Shown here: positions 56,364 to 64,000 of the stretch, piece by piece
How the letters are laid out: every line of letters begins with the position of its first letter
Numbering within the stretch: the stretch's first letter is position 1
From: Sedimenticola sp.
GTDB taxonomy: Bacteria; Pseudomonadota; Gammaproteobacteria; Chromatiales; Chromatiaceae
NCBI GenBank assembly: GCA_027068915.1
Contig: JAMOLT010000010.1
Coordinates: forward strand, 248,001-312,000
Direction of reading: 5' to 3'
DNA: 64,000 nt
Notes under the pieces: model-generated
Databases searched by the model: none
Seen by the model: the letters and a program-made list of their open reading frames with translations, nothing else
What the model was told of the DNA's origin: nothing
Program-made: the position numbers and the translations under genes

Positions 56364-57100
56364 TACTCATGTCCAGGAACAACGGTAGTCAACCCCCAAA
56401 ATTCCCACATGCGCACACCACCACGGTAGTACTTGATTTTATCGGATGGATATCCTGCAGCAAGGAGGCCGCGGATCCCCCTTACAGACTGACCACAAGA
56501 CGCACCATTGCAAAACAGCACCAACTCTTTTGCATTAGTAAAATCCCATTTTTCATCCTTATAGGTAGCATCAACTATTCCCCACTTTTCCAGCAACGAA
56601 GTGAATAGCCCAATCTCACCACGTTCTTTTGCACCAAAACGCTTCAACATCTTTATCATTTCTGCTGAGCCCGGTTTTTTTGTCAGTTCAGTAAACGGAA
56701 TATTTTGTGCCCCAGGTATAGTGCCTTTCTTGTGCCAGGAGGGTGTTCTGGCATCAACAAGGATGCCCTTGTTGTCTCGCATAGCGTTTTCCATAAAATC
56801 AAAAAGCTCTACCTCACCATATACATCCACACCCGGATTAGGAAACATAGGCTTGAGGCAATGTGGCGGGCAGGGTCGACTGGTTTTTGCCAAATAGCCT
56901 TCTAGCCGATAGTTGGGATTTTGAACACGTTGAACCTTTATGCTTTTCCCGTCGTGAATCACATGGATAAAAGCTTTCTCATTGGTCAGGCCGACAAATT
57001 TGTCATTCGCGCCTTGATCCCCCTGCTCAGCAGCAGCTTGTGAAGTAAATACCCCACTCACAATCAGAACTACAAATATTGAGTACAACCCAATTTTCAT
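56360..57100 (-). CDS. Exported rhodanese-like protein
   Basis: 246 residues with a signal peptide (MKIGLYSIFVVLIVSGVFTSQAAA). A rhodanese domain occupies the C-terminal half: GILVDARTPSWHKKGTIPGAQNIPF and active-site loop LFCNGASCGQSVRGIRGLL with the catalytic Cys. The N-terminal half has CPPHC and conserved basic residues but no known domain. GAGG lies 6 bp upstream of the ATG at 57100. Probably a periplasmic sulfurtransferase; partner unknown. Confidence 0.85.
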   Translation of the reverse strand: MKIGLYSIFVVLIVSGVFTSQAAAEQGDQGANDKFVGLTNEKAFIHVIHDGKSIKVQRVQNPNYRLEGYLAKTSRPCPPHCLKPMFPNPGVDVYGEVELFDFMENAMRDNKGILVDARTPSWHKKGTIPGAQNIPFTELTKKPGSAEMIKMLKRFGAKERGEIGLFTSLLEKWGIVDATYKDEKWDFTNAKELVLFCNGASCGQSVRGIRGLLAAGYPSDKIKYYRGGVRMWEFWGLTTVVPGHEY

Positions 57101-57190
57101 ACCAAACCTCACTATTCAATAAACATTAGGAATTAACATTTCAGCAATAAAAGCCTTTGGCAGGCTATATGCCATACAAGGATATGCGGT

Positions 57191-57253
57191 CATTTTCAAT
57201 GACCATAAGTCATTGAAAATGGAGGGAAGACAAAATCACATTTTTGTCTTCCC
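57191..57253. repeat. Two tandem perfect hairpins
   Basis: CATTTTCAATGA pairs with TCATTGAAAATG (57191-57221), and GGGAAGACAAAA pairs with TTTTGTCTTCCC (57224-57253). Each has a perfect 12-bp stem and a loop of about 6-7 nt. They sit about 90 bp upstream of the rhodanese start. The rest of the 57.1-57.5 kb gap holds a REP-like repeat and no gene. Confidence 0.55.
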
Positions 57254-57454
57254 GGGTTGAAAAAAGCCATGGAAGACTGTTTTCAACATCTTGTTAGGGC
57301 AGCTCTATAAATTGCCGTTCCGGCGCCGAACCCATGGATGGGTAAAGACAGAGCAATGCAGGATAGATACGGGGATGCATCGTAGTAGAACAACGCAGGA
57401 ACAGTTGTCGAGCAATTGCCGAGGCCGGAATCCATAAGTTCTTAAAAACCTTGG

Positions 57455-57474
57455 ACACCAGCCTACGCCGGTGT
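57455..57474. repeat. REP-like palindrome
   Basis: ACACCAGCCTACGCCGGTGT, a short near-palindrome followed by GACG, typical in form of extragenic palindromes. It lies 30 bp past the stop of the next gene. Confidence 0.45.
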
Positions 57475-57503
57475 GACGAAAACTGAATTATTCAAGATAT
57501 CCT

Positions 57504-57884
57504 TTACTCGCTTCTATGCTGCAACTTTAGCTTAATGATCAAGCGCCTTATCTTTCGCATCGACATTCCCGCAGAAAACTCCCGATATACTGCCACCTGA
57601 TCATCTTCTGACAGAGATTGATAGAAAGAATATGTTCCCCTATTCCTTTCCTTCATAAAAGATTCAAATTCAGCTTTGTTCAGCTGCCCCTCTGCCCTAC
57701 TTTTCATCTGGATTACAGGGGCTGGAGCGCCGCCGGGATCCAGTGAATGTGCTGCATCCATTTTTGAGGCCTCTGAATCCACATGCTGGTCAATGTTGTT
57801 TAGATATTCTTCTTCTGATATGGCTAAACAACTACTAACTGCAATGATGCAGGCACCCAACATGGCCAATTTCCGGAATAACAT
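57504..57884 (-). CDS. Exported protein of unknown function
   Basis: 126 residues: signal-like N-terminus (MLFRKLAMLGACIIAVSSCLA), then an acidic stretch (SEEEYLNNIDQHVDSEASKMD), a central QLNKAEFESFMKERNRGTYSFYQSLSEDDQVAVYREFSAG segment and a basic C-terminus (RKIRRLIIKLKLQHRSE). The VSSC near residue 19 is only a weak lipobox. The helical middle suggests a small periplasmic protein. Family not recognised. Confidence 0.65.
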   Translation of the reverse strand: MLFRKLAMLGACIIAVSSCLAISEEEYLNNIDQHVDSEASKMDAAHSLDPGGAPAPVIQMKSRAEGQLNKAEFESFMKERNRGTYSFYQSLSEDDQVAVYREFSAGMSMRKIRRLIIKLKLQHRSE

Positions 57885-57989
57885 TAAGCGGCACCTCTAT
57901 TTCATGCACTAATTCCATACCTATTGTAATGAAATACTTGCACTACCTAAATGGGGAAAGACCCAGTAAAAACAGGGTATCAATACTAC

Positions 57990-58718
57990 CTAATAACAAT
58001 GGTCGTTTAGAGAATTAGCGCTTGTAACAGAATATCTTGAAAGATATACCCACAAAGGGTACAAGTTGAACAAGCACAGATCAGCCTGCCCCCATTTTTG
58101 TACCTGCAACGCCTGGCGGTGCACCCAGGCGGTGGTCATGCCCAGCCGGGCGGCCGGCAACACGTCTCTCTCCCAGTCGTCGCCAACGTGCAACATCTGC
58201 GCGAATGGAACACCGGACCAAAGCCGCACCTGATGAAACATGGCCGGGTCGGGCTTGGCCGCTCCCACCTCTTCGGCGCTCAAGGACAAATGAAAGCAGT
58301 CGCGTAGCGGCGTGGCTTCAATTTGTGCATTGCCATTGGTCAGAGATACCAGGGTATGGCGTCGCCGCAGATACTTCAGTACAGGAAGCACATCACCCCA
58401 GGGGGTTACCTGGTTGCGGGCCTGCCGAAACACATTCAGCCCCTGTTCCGCCAGGGACGGAGGATAGTCGAACTCACGCATCAGGTCTTCCAGGGTTTTC
58501 AGGCGCACCAGGGTGAGGTTATACGCAAGATCGGGGTGCTGCTCCATCCACGTCTGGCGCTGCCTGCGCATGGCCTGGATGGACAGGACATCCGTTACCC
58601 TTGGCGCATGTTGGCCCAGCCAGTCGTATACCCGCTGCTCCGCCGCCATGATGACCGACCTGGTCGGCCACAGGGTATCATCGAGATCAAAGGTGATCAG
58701 GCGGATGTTTTCGAACAT
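57990..58718 (-). CDS. HAD-superfamily hydrolase (YigB-like)
   Basis: 242 residues: motif I ITFDLDDTLWP, motif II SLTNGNAQ, motif III Lys in AAKPDPAMF and motif IV HVGDDWERDVLPA. The last ~30 residues (after WGQADL) read like unselected sequence and pass a 16-bp palindrome ATATCTTGAAAGATAT near 58030. The natural stop may have been lost. The gene overlaps the 3' end of amgK by 22 bp; a murU is absent here. Confidence 0.85.
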   Translation of the reverse strand: MFENIRLITFDLDDTLWPTRSVIMAAEQRVYDWLGQHAPRVTDVLSIQAMRRQRQTWMEQHPDLAYNLTLVRLKTLEDLMREFDYPPSLAEQGLNVFRQARNQVTPWGDVLPVLKYLRRRHTLVSLTNGNAQIEATPLRDCFHLSLSAEEVGAAKPDPAMFHQVRLWSGVPFAQMLHVGDDWERDVLPAARLGMTTAWVHRQALQVQKWGQADLCLFNLYPLWVYLSRYSVTSANSLNDHCY

Positions 58719-59698
58719 AGACCCGGCAGCACCCGTGCTTCGACAAACTCCGCCAGGGGGGCAAGCTCTTCCCTTCTGCCGGCAATCTCCACGATATAGC
58801 CCAGGGTGCGGGGAACATCCGCCAGGTAGCCGATTTTTCCATCCCGGTGCGCCAGGCGGGCAAAGATGCCGGCGGCCTTGAGATGGCGCTGGACGCCCAT
58901 CAGATCGAACCAGCGCAGAAACTGGCGCTCGTGCTGTTCCTGCAACACCCCGGACTGTACGCCCAGCTGGAAATGCCCCCAGGCCCATTCATCCACCTGT
59001 TTTGCCGGCCAGCGAATATAGCAATCCCGCAACAGGGACACCAGATCATAGGTTACCGGCCCCCGCAGCGCGTCCTGAAAGTCGATCACGCCAGGCGGAT
59101 GCACAACACCGGCCATGAGGTTGCGCGAATGATAATCACGATGCACAAACACCTGCGGCTGCTCCAGGGCGGCGTCCGTCAGCACGGCAGATACCTCATC
59201 CAGCATGCTTTGCTCCGCCCCGGACAAATCCAGGCCCAGGTGCCGGCGCAGCAGCCATTGGGGAAACAGGGACATTTCCGCCAACAGCAAATCACGGTCA
59301 TAGTCTGGCAGCCCTTCCGGTTCGACGCAGGCCTGCATGGTCATGAGCGCCGCCAGGGCATCTCCGTACAGGCGATCTACGGAATCTGCATTGAGCGCAT
59401 CAAGATAGGATTGCACACCCAGATCTTCCAGCAACAAGAATCCCTGCTCAAGATCCTGCGCATGAATCAGCGGCGCATGCACACCCATCTTTCGCAAGCG
59501 CTGCGCGATATTGACAAAAGAGCTGCAGTTTTCTTTGTCCGGCGGTGCATCCATGGCGATACGGGTCTCGCCATCCGCCAGGAAAATACGAAAATAACGG
59601 CGAAAACTGGCATCTTCCGAGGCCGGTTTAAGGGTAAAATCAGGCAGGCCGCAATCTGTTCTGAGCCAGCTTTCCAACAGGGATCGACGTTCAGACAT
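58697..59698 (-). CDS. amgK: Sugar 1-kinase of the AmgK type (aminoglycoside phosphotransferase fold)
   Basis: 333 residues: APH fold with ATP-loop region DASFRRYFRI, catalytic FVHRDYHSRNLM (HxDxxxxN) and metal Asp in GVIDFQDALRGP. This is the AmgK family phosphorylating the anomeric OH of MurNAc/GlcNAc in cell-wall recycling. It is divergent from lptD, a common context. The usual partner MurU is replaced by the HAD gene. ATG at 59698. Confidence 0.85.
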   Translation of the reverse strand: MSERRSLLESWLRTDCGLPDFTLKPASEDASFRRYFRIFLADGETRIAMDAPPDKENCSSFVNIAQRLRKMGVHAPLIHAQDLEQGFLLLEDLGVQSYLDALNADSVDRLYGDALAALMTMQACVEPEGLPDYDRDLLLAEMSLFPQWLLRRHLGLDLSGAEQSMLDEVSAVLTDAALEQPQVFVHRDYHSRNLMAGVVHPPGVIDFQDALRGPVTYDLVSLLRDCYIRWPAKQVDEWAWGHFQLGVQSGVLQEQHERQFLRWFDLMGVQRHLKAAGIFARLAHRDGKIGYLADVPRTLGYIVEIAGRREELAPLAEFVEARVLPGLCSKTSA

Positions 59699-59797
59699 TA
59701 TTACTCCGGTAACCAAATATCGGAACAAGCATTGAATCAGCCGCCATTCTATGCGATTTTACCCGCGCTCGCGTGGAAACTACCGGAACAAAGGATT

Positions 59798-62344
59798 TTG
59801 GATTATCGCCTCTATCATTACCACCATCTCGCTGTCCTTGCGTTGCTGTGCCTGCTGTACGGCAACAGCATTGCCAAGCAAAACCGCTGGGAATGCCTGC
59901 CGACAGCCAACGGCGAAAGCTGGCAATGCGGCGAGGCGGGAAGCCCGCAGCAAAAACCCATCATGCCGCCCCAGAAAACAACGCCTGCCCCCAAGACAAC
60001 CCCAGCGGCAGCTCCTTTCCCCCAGGAGCCCGAAGAACAGAGCGGGCAGATGCAGGATTCAACGGAAGAACCTGCTGTAGCGCCCCCCACCCGAAAATCT
60101 GTTGGCCAACCCGCCCCCGTGCCGAAAGCGATCGACTCAGCGCCCACCCGGCAGCAACCCGAGGAAAACACTCCTGCGCCTGCCATTCCCAGACCCTACA
60201 CCAGTCTGCTGGATCAGGGCATGGAATGGGATCAGTGCCACACCCTGCCCGCAGCTCCTCCCGAGAAACCCGCGGACAACCGTATCGTCATAGAGGCCGA
60301 TGCGGCGACTGCACTTCCGGAAGAAGATAACGCAAGCTTCCGGGGCAACGTCATCATTCGCCAGCCAAACCAGACCCTGTATGCGGATGATCTTTTCTAT
60401 GACCATCAGCGGCAACTGATCAAAGTCGATGAGCAACTGCTGATACGGCTGCGCGACCTGCGTCTTCTCGGCAGCCAGGCATGGTTTGACCTGAACAAAC
60501 ACCAGGGAGAAATGGCGCAAATCAGCTACCGCATACCCAGCCGCAAGGCACGGGGAACCGCCAGCAAGATGGTGTTGCTGAACGAAAACCACAGCCGCTA
60601 TGAAAACATCAGCTACACCACCTGTCCGCCGGGTAACAAAGGATTTGTACTTTCCGCCAACAGCATGGAGATCGACCAAAAACGGCAGATCGGCACTTTC
60701 CGGGCAGCCAAACTGCATTTTCTGGGCGTGCCGATTTTCTACGCGCCAAAACTGACGGTGCCCCTCGATGGCGCCCGCAAGAGCGGTTTGTTGGCGCCTT
60801 CTCTGGGCTATTCATCCAGGAACGGGGCAGACGTGACCATCCCCTATTATTTCAACCTTGCACCAAACTACGACGCCACCCTGATGCCACGCCTGCTGGG
60901 CAGGCGCGGGCTACTGGTGGGGGGAGAGTTCCGCTTTCTCACACCAGCCCACCAGGGGGAATTACGGGCCGAGATCCTGCCTGACGACCGCCTCTATGAC
61001 AACCAGAGCAGCCGTGGCGCCCTGCGCGCCCGCAGCCGCAGCAACCTTGCCTTCATCACGCCGGGGCTGACAGCGGACCTGGATCTCAACTGGGTATCCG
61101 ACCGGGACTATCTGGATGATCTGGGACAAAGCCTCACCGTCACCAGCACCCGCCATCTGCGCAGCCGCGCAGCCCTAAGCTGGCGCAACCGCGACTGGGA
61201 TGCCCTGGCGGAACTGCGCCACTACAAAACCCTGGACAGGAACATTCTGCCCCAGGATCGCCCCTACAGCCTGTTGCCCAGAGTGGCGTTCGACTGGCGC
61301 AAACACCAGGGGCCGGCGGGGCTGGATTACGGCTTCAACGCCGAGCTCAGCAACTTCTACCGCGAAGACAGCGTTACCGGCCAGCGCATCGACCTGAACC
61401 CTCGCGTGAGCCTGCCTATGCACCGCGACTGGGGCTTTGTCGAACCAGCGCTCAGTGGCCGCTATACCTCTTACTCCCTGGATGACCAACTGCCGGGAAA
61501 AGACCCATCACCCGCCCGCAGCACCTACAGCATCAGCCTGGACAGCGGCCTGTTCTTCGACCGCGAGACTTCCTGGTTCGGCCAGGCCATCACCCACACC
61601 CTGGAACCACGTGCCTACTATCTTTATACGCCGTATGAAAACCAATCCGACATCCCTCTGTTCGACACCAGCTATCTGGATTTCAACTTCGGCAACCTGT
61701 TTCACGACAACCGCTTCAACGGCCCCGACCGGGTAGGCGATGCCAACCAGCTGACCCTGGCGCTCACCAGCCGAATCATAGCCGGGGACGATGGCCGGGA
61801 ACTGTTGCGTACCAGTATTGGTCAGATCTATTACTTTGAAGACCGGCAGGTCACTCTTGACGAAAGCGACCTGCCGGATGCCAGCAGTTCTTCAGTAATT
61901 GCCGAGTTGTCTACCGGCATTTTTGATCACTGGCTGTTGCGTGCTGCAGTACAGGTTGACCCTCATGCCGATACCGCACTGCAACAGGGACTGGTTCAGG
62001 CAAGCTATCGAGGCAGCAACGGAAAACGTATCCACGCTTCCTGGCGGTTGCGTGAAGGCATACTGGAGCAGACCGACCTGGCGGCGTACTGGCCAGTTTC
62101 CGAAAAAATCAGCCTGATTGGCCGCTGGTATTACTCCATGGAAGAAAGCCATTCCCTGGAAACCGTTGCCGGCCTGGAATACAGCGACTGCTGCTGGCGC
62201 ATTCGCGCCGTGTGGCGCCGCTATCTGGACAGTAATGGCACCGAATACAACAACACCGCCTTGCTACAGCTCGAACTGAACGGGCTGGGCAAGCTCGGCA
62301 ACAATATCGACAACTTCCTGGATCGAACAATTTATGGTTACTGA
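59798..62344 (+). CDS. lptD: LPS assembly outer-membrane protein LptD
   Basis: About 848 residues. TTG at 59798 yields a signal peptide (HHLAVLALLCLLYGNSIA) and a mature protein with an early Cys (RWECLP). The frame has no ATG near; an alternative TTG at 59732 adds 22 residues. A Pro-rich low-complexity linker (about residues 40-145) precedes the OstA/LptA-like jellyroll (VIEADAATALPEEDNASFRGNV). The 26-strand barrel follows. It inserts LPS into the outer leaflet with LptE. It overlaps surA by 11 bp; SurA is its chaperone. Confidence 0.92.
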   Translation: MDYRLYHYHHLAVLALLCLLYGNSIAKQNRWECLPTANGESWQCGEAGSPQQKPIMPPQKTTPAPKTTPAAAPFPQEPEEQSGQMQDSTEEPAVAPPTRKSVGQPAPVPKAIDSAPTRQQPEENTPAPAIPRPYTSLLDQGMEWDQCHTLPAAPPEKPADNRIVIEADAATALPEEDNASFRGNVIIRQPNQTLYADDLFYDHQRQLIKVDEQLLIRLRDLRLLGSQAWFDLNKHQGEMAQISYRIPSRKARGTASKMVLLNENHSRYENISYTTCPPGNKGFVLSANSMEIDQKRQIGTFRAAKLHFLGVPIFYAPKLTVPLDGARKSGLLAPSLGYSSRNGADVTIPYYFNLAPNYDATLMPRLLGRRGLLVGGEFRFLTPAHQGELRAEILPDDRLYDNQSSRGALRARSRSNLAFITPGLTADLDLNWVSDRDYLDDLGQSLTVTSTRHLRSRAALSWRNRDWDALAELRHYKTLDRNILPQDRPYSLLPRVAFDWRKHQGPAGLDYGFNAELSNFYREDSVTGQRIDLNPRVSLPMHRDWGFVEPALSGRYTSYSLDDQLPGKDPSPARSTYSISLDSGLFFDRETSWFGQAITHTLEPRAYYLYTPYENQSDIPLFDTSYLDFNFGNLFHDNRFNGPDRVGDANQLTLALTSRIIAGDDGRELLRTSIGQIYYFEDRQVTLDESDLPDASSSSVIAELSTGIFDHWLLRAAVQVDPHADTALQQGLVQASYRGSNGKRIHASWRLREGILEQTDLAAYWPVSEKISLIGRWYYSMEESHSLETVAGLEYSDCCWRIRAVWRRYLDSNGTEYNNTALLQLELNGLGKLGNNIDNFLDRTIYGY

Positions 62345-63653
62345 TAAAGTGCTGACACGCTGTCTCCTGCTTCTTATTTTGCTTTCCGGCCTGTTTTCCC
62401 TGCCTCCGAAAATCCATGCCGAAGAAAGCGGCCTCATGGATCGTATTGTTGCCGTGGTCAACGATGACGTGGTGCTGTATAGCGAGCTACAAAAAGAAAT
62501 TGCCGCCGTCCGCAGCAAGTTGGCGCAGGCCGGCGCTCCTGATTTGCCCCGGGATGAATTGGAAAAACAGGCGCTGGAACGCCTGATCCTGCTCAAACTG
62601 CAAATGGCGGAAGCGAAAAAACTGGGCATTTCCATTGATGATGAAACCCTGAACACCGCCATGAGCAACATCGCCGGCCAGAACGGCCTGACCCTGGAGG
62701 AACTGGCGGCAGTACTTCAGGAACAGGGCATGTCCATGGACGAATACCGCCGGGAGTTACGCACCGAAATTACCCTGCAACGCCTGCGCAACAGGGAGGT
62801 GATCAGCCGCATCCAGGTCACCAAGGCAGAGGTGGACAACTACCTGACCCACGCCGAAGAAAACCCGGGCGGACGCGATGCCTACCGTCTCCGACATATT
62901 CTCATCGCCACACCGGATGGCGCCTCCAGCGCGGACATTGCCAAGGCGAGACAACAAGCCGAGGAAATCATGCAGCGTCTGAGACAGGGTGAAGATTTTG
63001 CCGCCCTGGCGACGCGCTATTCCGCAGGCAGGCAGTCCCTGGATGGCGGCGACCTCGGCTGGCTGGAAGCCGGGCAGGTGCCCAGCCTGTTCCTTGGGGA
63101 ACTTGCAGAAATGGAGCGAGGAGACATACGCGGTCCCTTCCATGCCGCCAGCGGCTTCCACATCATCAAATTGGAAGACTACAAAGGCGGAGATCGCAAC
63201 ATTGTCAAACAAACCCATGCCCGCCATATCCTGATACGCACCAACGAGCTGACCTCTGACGACGATGCAAGAAACCGTCTCCAGCAACTGTACCAACGCA
63301 TCAAGGGCGGAGAGGATTTTTCTGCCCTGGCTCGCGCCCATTCCGACGACAAGGGCTCTGCCATCAAGGGCGGTGATCTCGGCTGGGTAAGCCCCGGCAA
63401 CCTGGTGCCAAAATTTGAAGAAGTGATGGATGCACTTCCCGAAGACGAGTTAAGCGAGCCCTTCCGCACCCAGTTTGGCTGGCATATCATACAAGTGCTG
63501 GATCGCCGTGATTTCGATGCTACCGACGAAGTCAAACGCAACAAGGCCAAGCTGGCATTGCGCAAGCGCAAGGCGGATGAGGCCCTGCAACTCTATCTGC
63601 GCAAACTGCGCGATCAGGCCTACGTTGAGACGCGCCTGGAAGACGACTATTGA
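62334..63653 (+). CDS. surA: Periplasmic peptidyl-prolyl isomerase/chaperone SurA
   Basis: 439 residues: signal peptide ending LPPKIHA, N-terminal chaperone domain (about 25-175), two parvulin domains beginning YRLRHILIATPDG and THARHILIRTNEL with GGDLGWLEAGQVP and GGDLGWVSPGNLVP, and a C-terminal helix. Escorts outer-membrane proteins, especially LptD, to the BAM complex. The first ATG lies inside lptD. Confidence 0.95.
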   Translation: MVTDKVLTRCLLLLILLSGLFSLPPKIHAEESGLMDRIVAVVNDDVVLYSELQKEIAAVRSKLAQAGAPDLPRDELEKQALERLILLKLQMAEAKKLGISIDDETLNTAMSNIAGQNGLTLEELAAVLQEQGMSMDEYRRELRTEITLQRLRNREVISRIQVTKAEVDNYLTHAEENPGGRDAYRLRHILIATPDGASSADIAKARQQAEEIMQRLRQGEDFAALATRYSAGRQSLDGGDLGWLEAGQVPSLFLGELAEMERGDIRGPFHAASGFHIIKLEDYKGGDRNIVKQTHARHILIRTNELTSDDDARNRLQQLYQRIKGGEDFSALARAHSDDKGSAIKGGDLGWVSPGNLVPKFEEVMDALPEDELSEPFRTQFGWHIIQVLDRRDFDATDEVKRNKAKLALRKRKADEALQLYLRKLRDQAYVETRLEDDY

Positions 63654-64000
63654 GCATCGTCATCACGCCGGGAGAACCAGCCGGGATCGGGCCGGATCTG
63701 GTTCTCCAAGCAGCGCACCAAGGCCTGGGCACGCCCGCCCTGATCATCGCCGACCCCGCCATGCTGGCACAGCGGGCGCGGCAGTTGGAGCTGGACATCA
63801 CCTTCATTGAAGCCCATACCGCACCTGTGCGAACAGCAGAACCCGGCAAGCTCCATGTACACCCAGTTCCCCTGTCGCAACCTTGTACGCCCGGAAAACT
63901 TGAAGCAGGAAATGCCCGATATGTACTGGAGTGCCTGCAGCTTGCAGCAGAAGGTTGCCTGAAAAACGAATACACTGCTCTGGTGACCGGCCCCGTGCAC
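63650..64000 (+). CDS. pdxA: 4-hydroxythreonine-4-phosphate dehydrogenase (5' part)
   Basis: The first 117 codons of PdxA before the window edge. The start is a TTG overlapping the surA TGA (TTGA), giving MSIVITPGEPAGIGPDLV..., whose GEPAGIGP block is the family N-terminus. VTGPVH, the start of a substrate-binding block, is the last visible motif. It oxidises 4-phosphohydroxy-L-threonine in pyridoxal phosphate synthesis. The surA-pdxA order is the classic Gammaproteobacterial one. Confidence 0.94.
   Translation, partial: MSIVITPGEPAGIGPDLVLQAAHQGLGTPALIIADPAMLAQRARQLELDITFIEAHTAPVRTAEPGKLHVHPVPLSQPCTPGKLEAGNARYVLECLQLAAEGCLKNEYTALVTGPVH

Overview
The window comes from a gammaproteobacterial chromosome of moderately high GC. 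The evidence is the set of housekeeping neighbourhoods: mutY-yggX next to tRNA-Phe, lptD-surA-pdxA, proS-fabA, arsC-wrbA-hda, pilSR and amgK. Periplasmic thioredoxins, SoxH-like metallo-hydrolases, rhodanese, Sco/PCuAC copper chaperones and many c-type cytochromes suggest a respiratorily versatile, possibly sulfur-oxidising lineage such as the Chromatiales or Thiotrichales. I cannot name the genus from sequence alone.

Layout. 1-6.8 kb: 3' part of nadE (-), a PP0621-like gene plus pilS-pilR (+), a metallo-beta-lactamase-fold gene and an exported G-V-x-G repeat protein. 7.0-13.7 kb: housekeeping genes (DUF523, SoxH-like hydrolase, argG, proS, fabA, cpdA, sfsA). 13.7-19.2 kb: palindromic elements, an orphan TolC/adaptor pair with two thioredoxins, an acylphosphatase remnant and a PstS-like protein. 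19.2-26 kb: yihY, the overlapping arsC-wrbA-hda-methyltransferase-yqaA-phosphatase run, and an uncharacterised membrane pair with DUF3820.

26.0-31.7 kb (-) is a four-gene operon: two di-heme cytochrome c peroxidases, a Tat-exported Rieske subunit and an AioA-family molybdopterin subunit. This matches the dissimilatory iodate reductase set (idrA, idrB, idrP1, idrP2). It has a FNR-like dyad upstream and a hairpin terminator downstream.

32.4-52.4 kb is the most unusual part. A leftward operon encodes two tiny membrane proteins, a CydA-like integral membrane oxidase subunit without CydB, a di-heme cytochrome c, a membrane tri-heme cytochrome c with an ethylbenzene-dehydrogenase-type haem domain, and Sco. 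A rightward operon encodes a HEAT-repeat protein, a cupredoxin-like protein, a tiny membrane protein, a universal-stress protein fused to five PCP_red-like repeats, a radical SAM/SPASM enzyme fused to four such repeats, a HemY-type porphyrinogen oxidase, a small membrane protein, a sensor kinase and a sigma-54 activator. The ~460-bp gap between the two operons carries two divergent sigma-54 -24/-12 promoter candidates and TGAAC-N5-RTTCA dyads. I read the whole locus as one sigma-54-controlled terminal-oxidase system with dedicated haem/copper maturation. That reading is inference from synteny and motifs.

52.5-64 kb returns to core genes (mscL, tRNA-Phe, yggX, mutY, PCuAC-Sco, rhodanese, HAD-amgK, lptD-surA-pdxA). 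A short inverted-repeat family beginning CTAGTGTACTGCG occurs four times. Three copies sit exactly on the TAG stop codon of a minus-strand gene, as expected for an IS630-like CTAG-targeting MITE.
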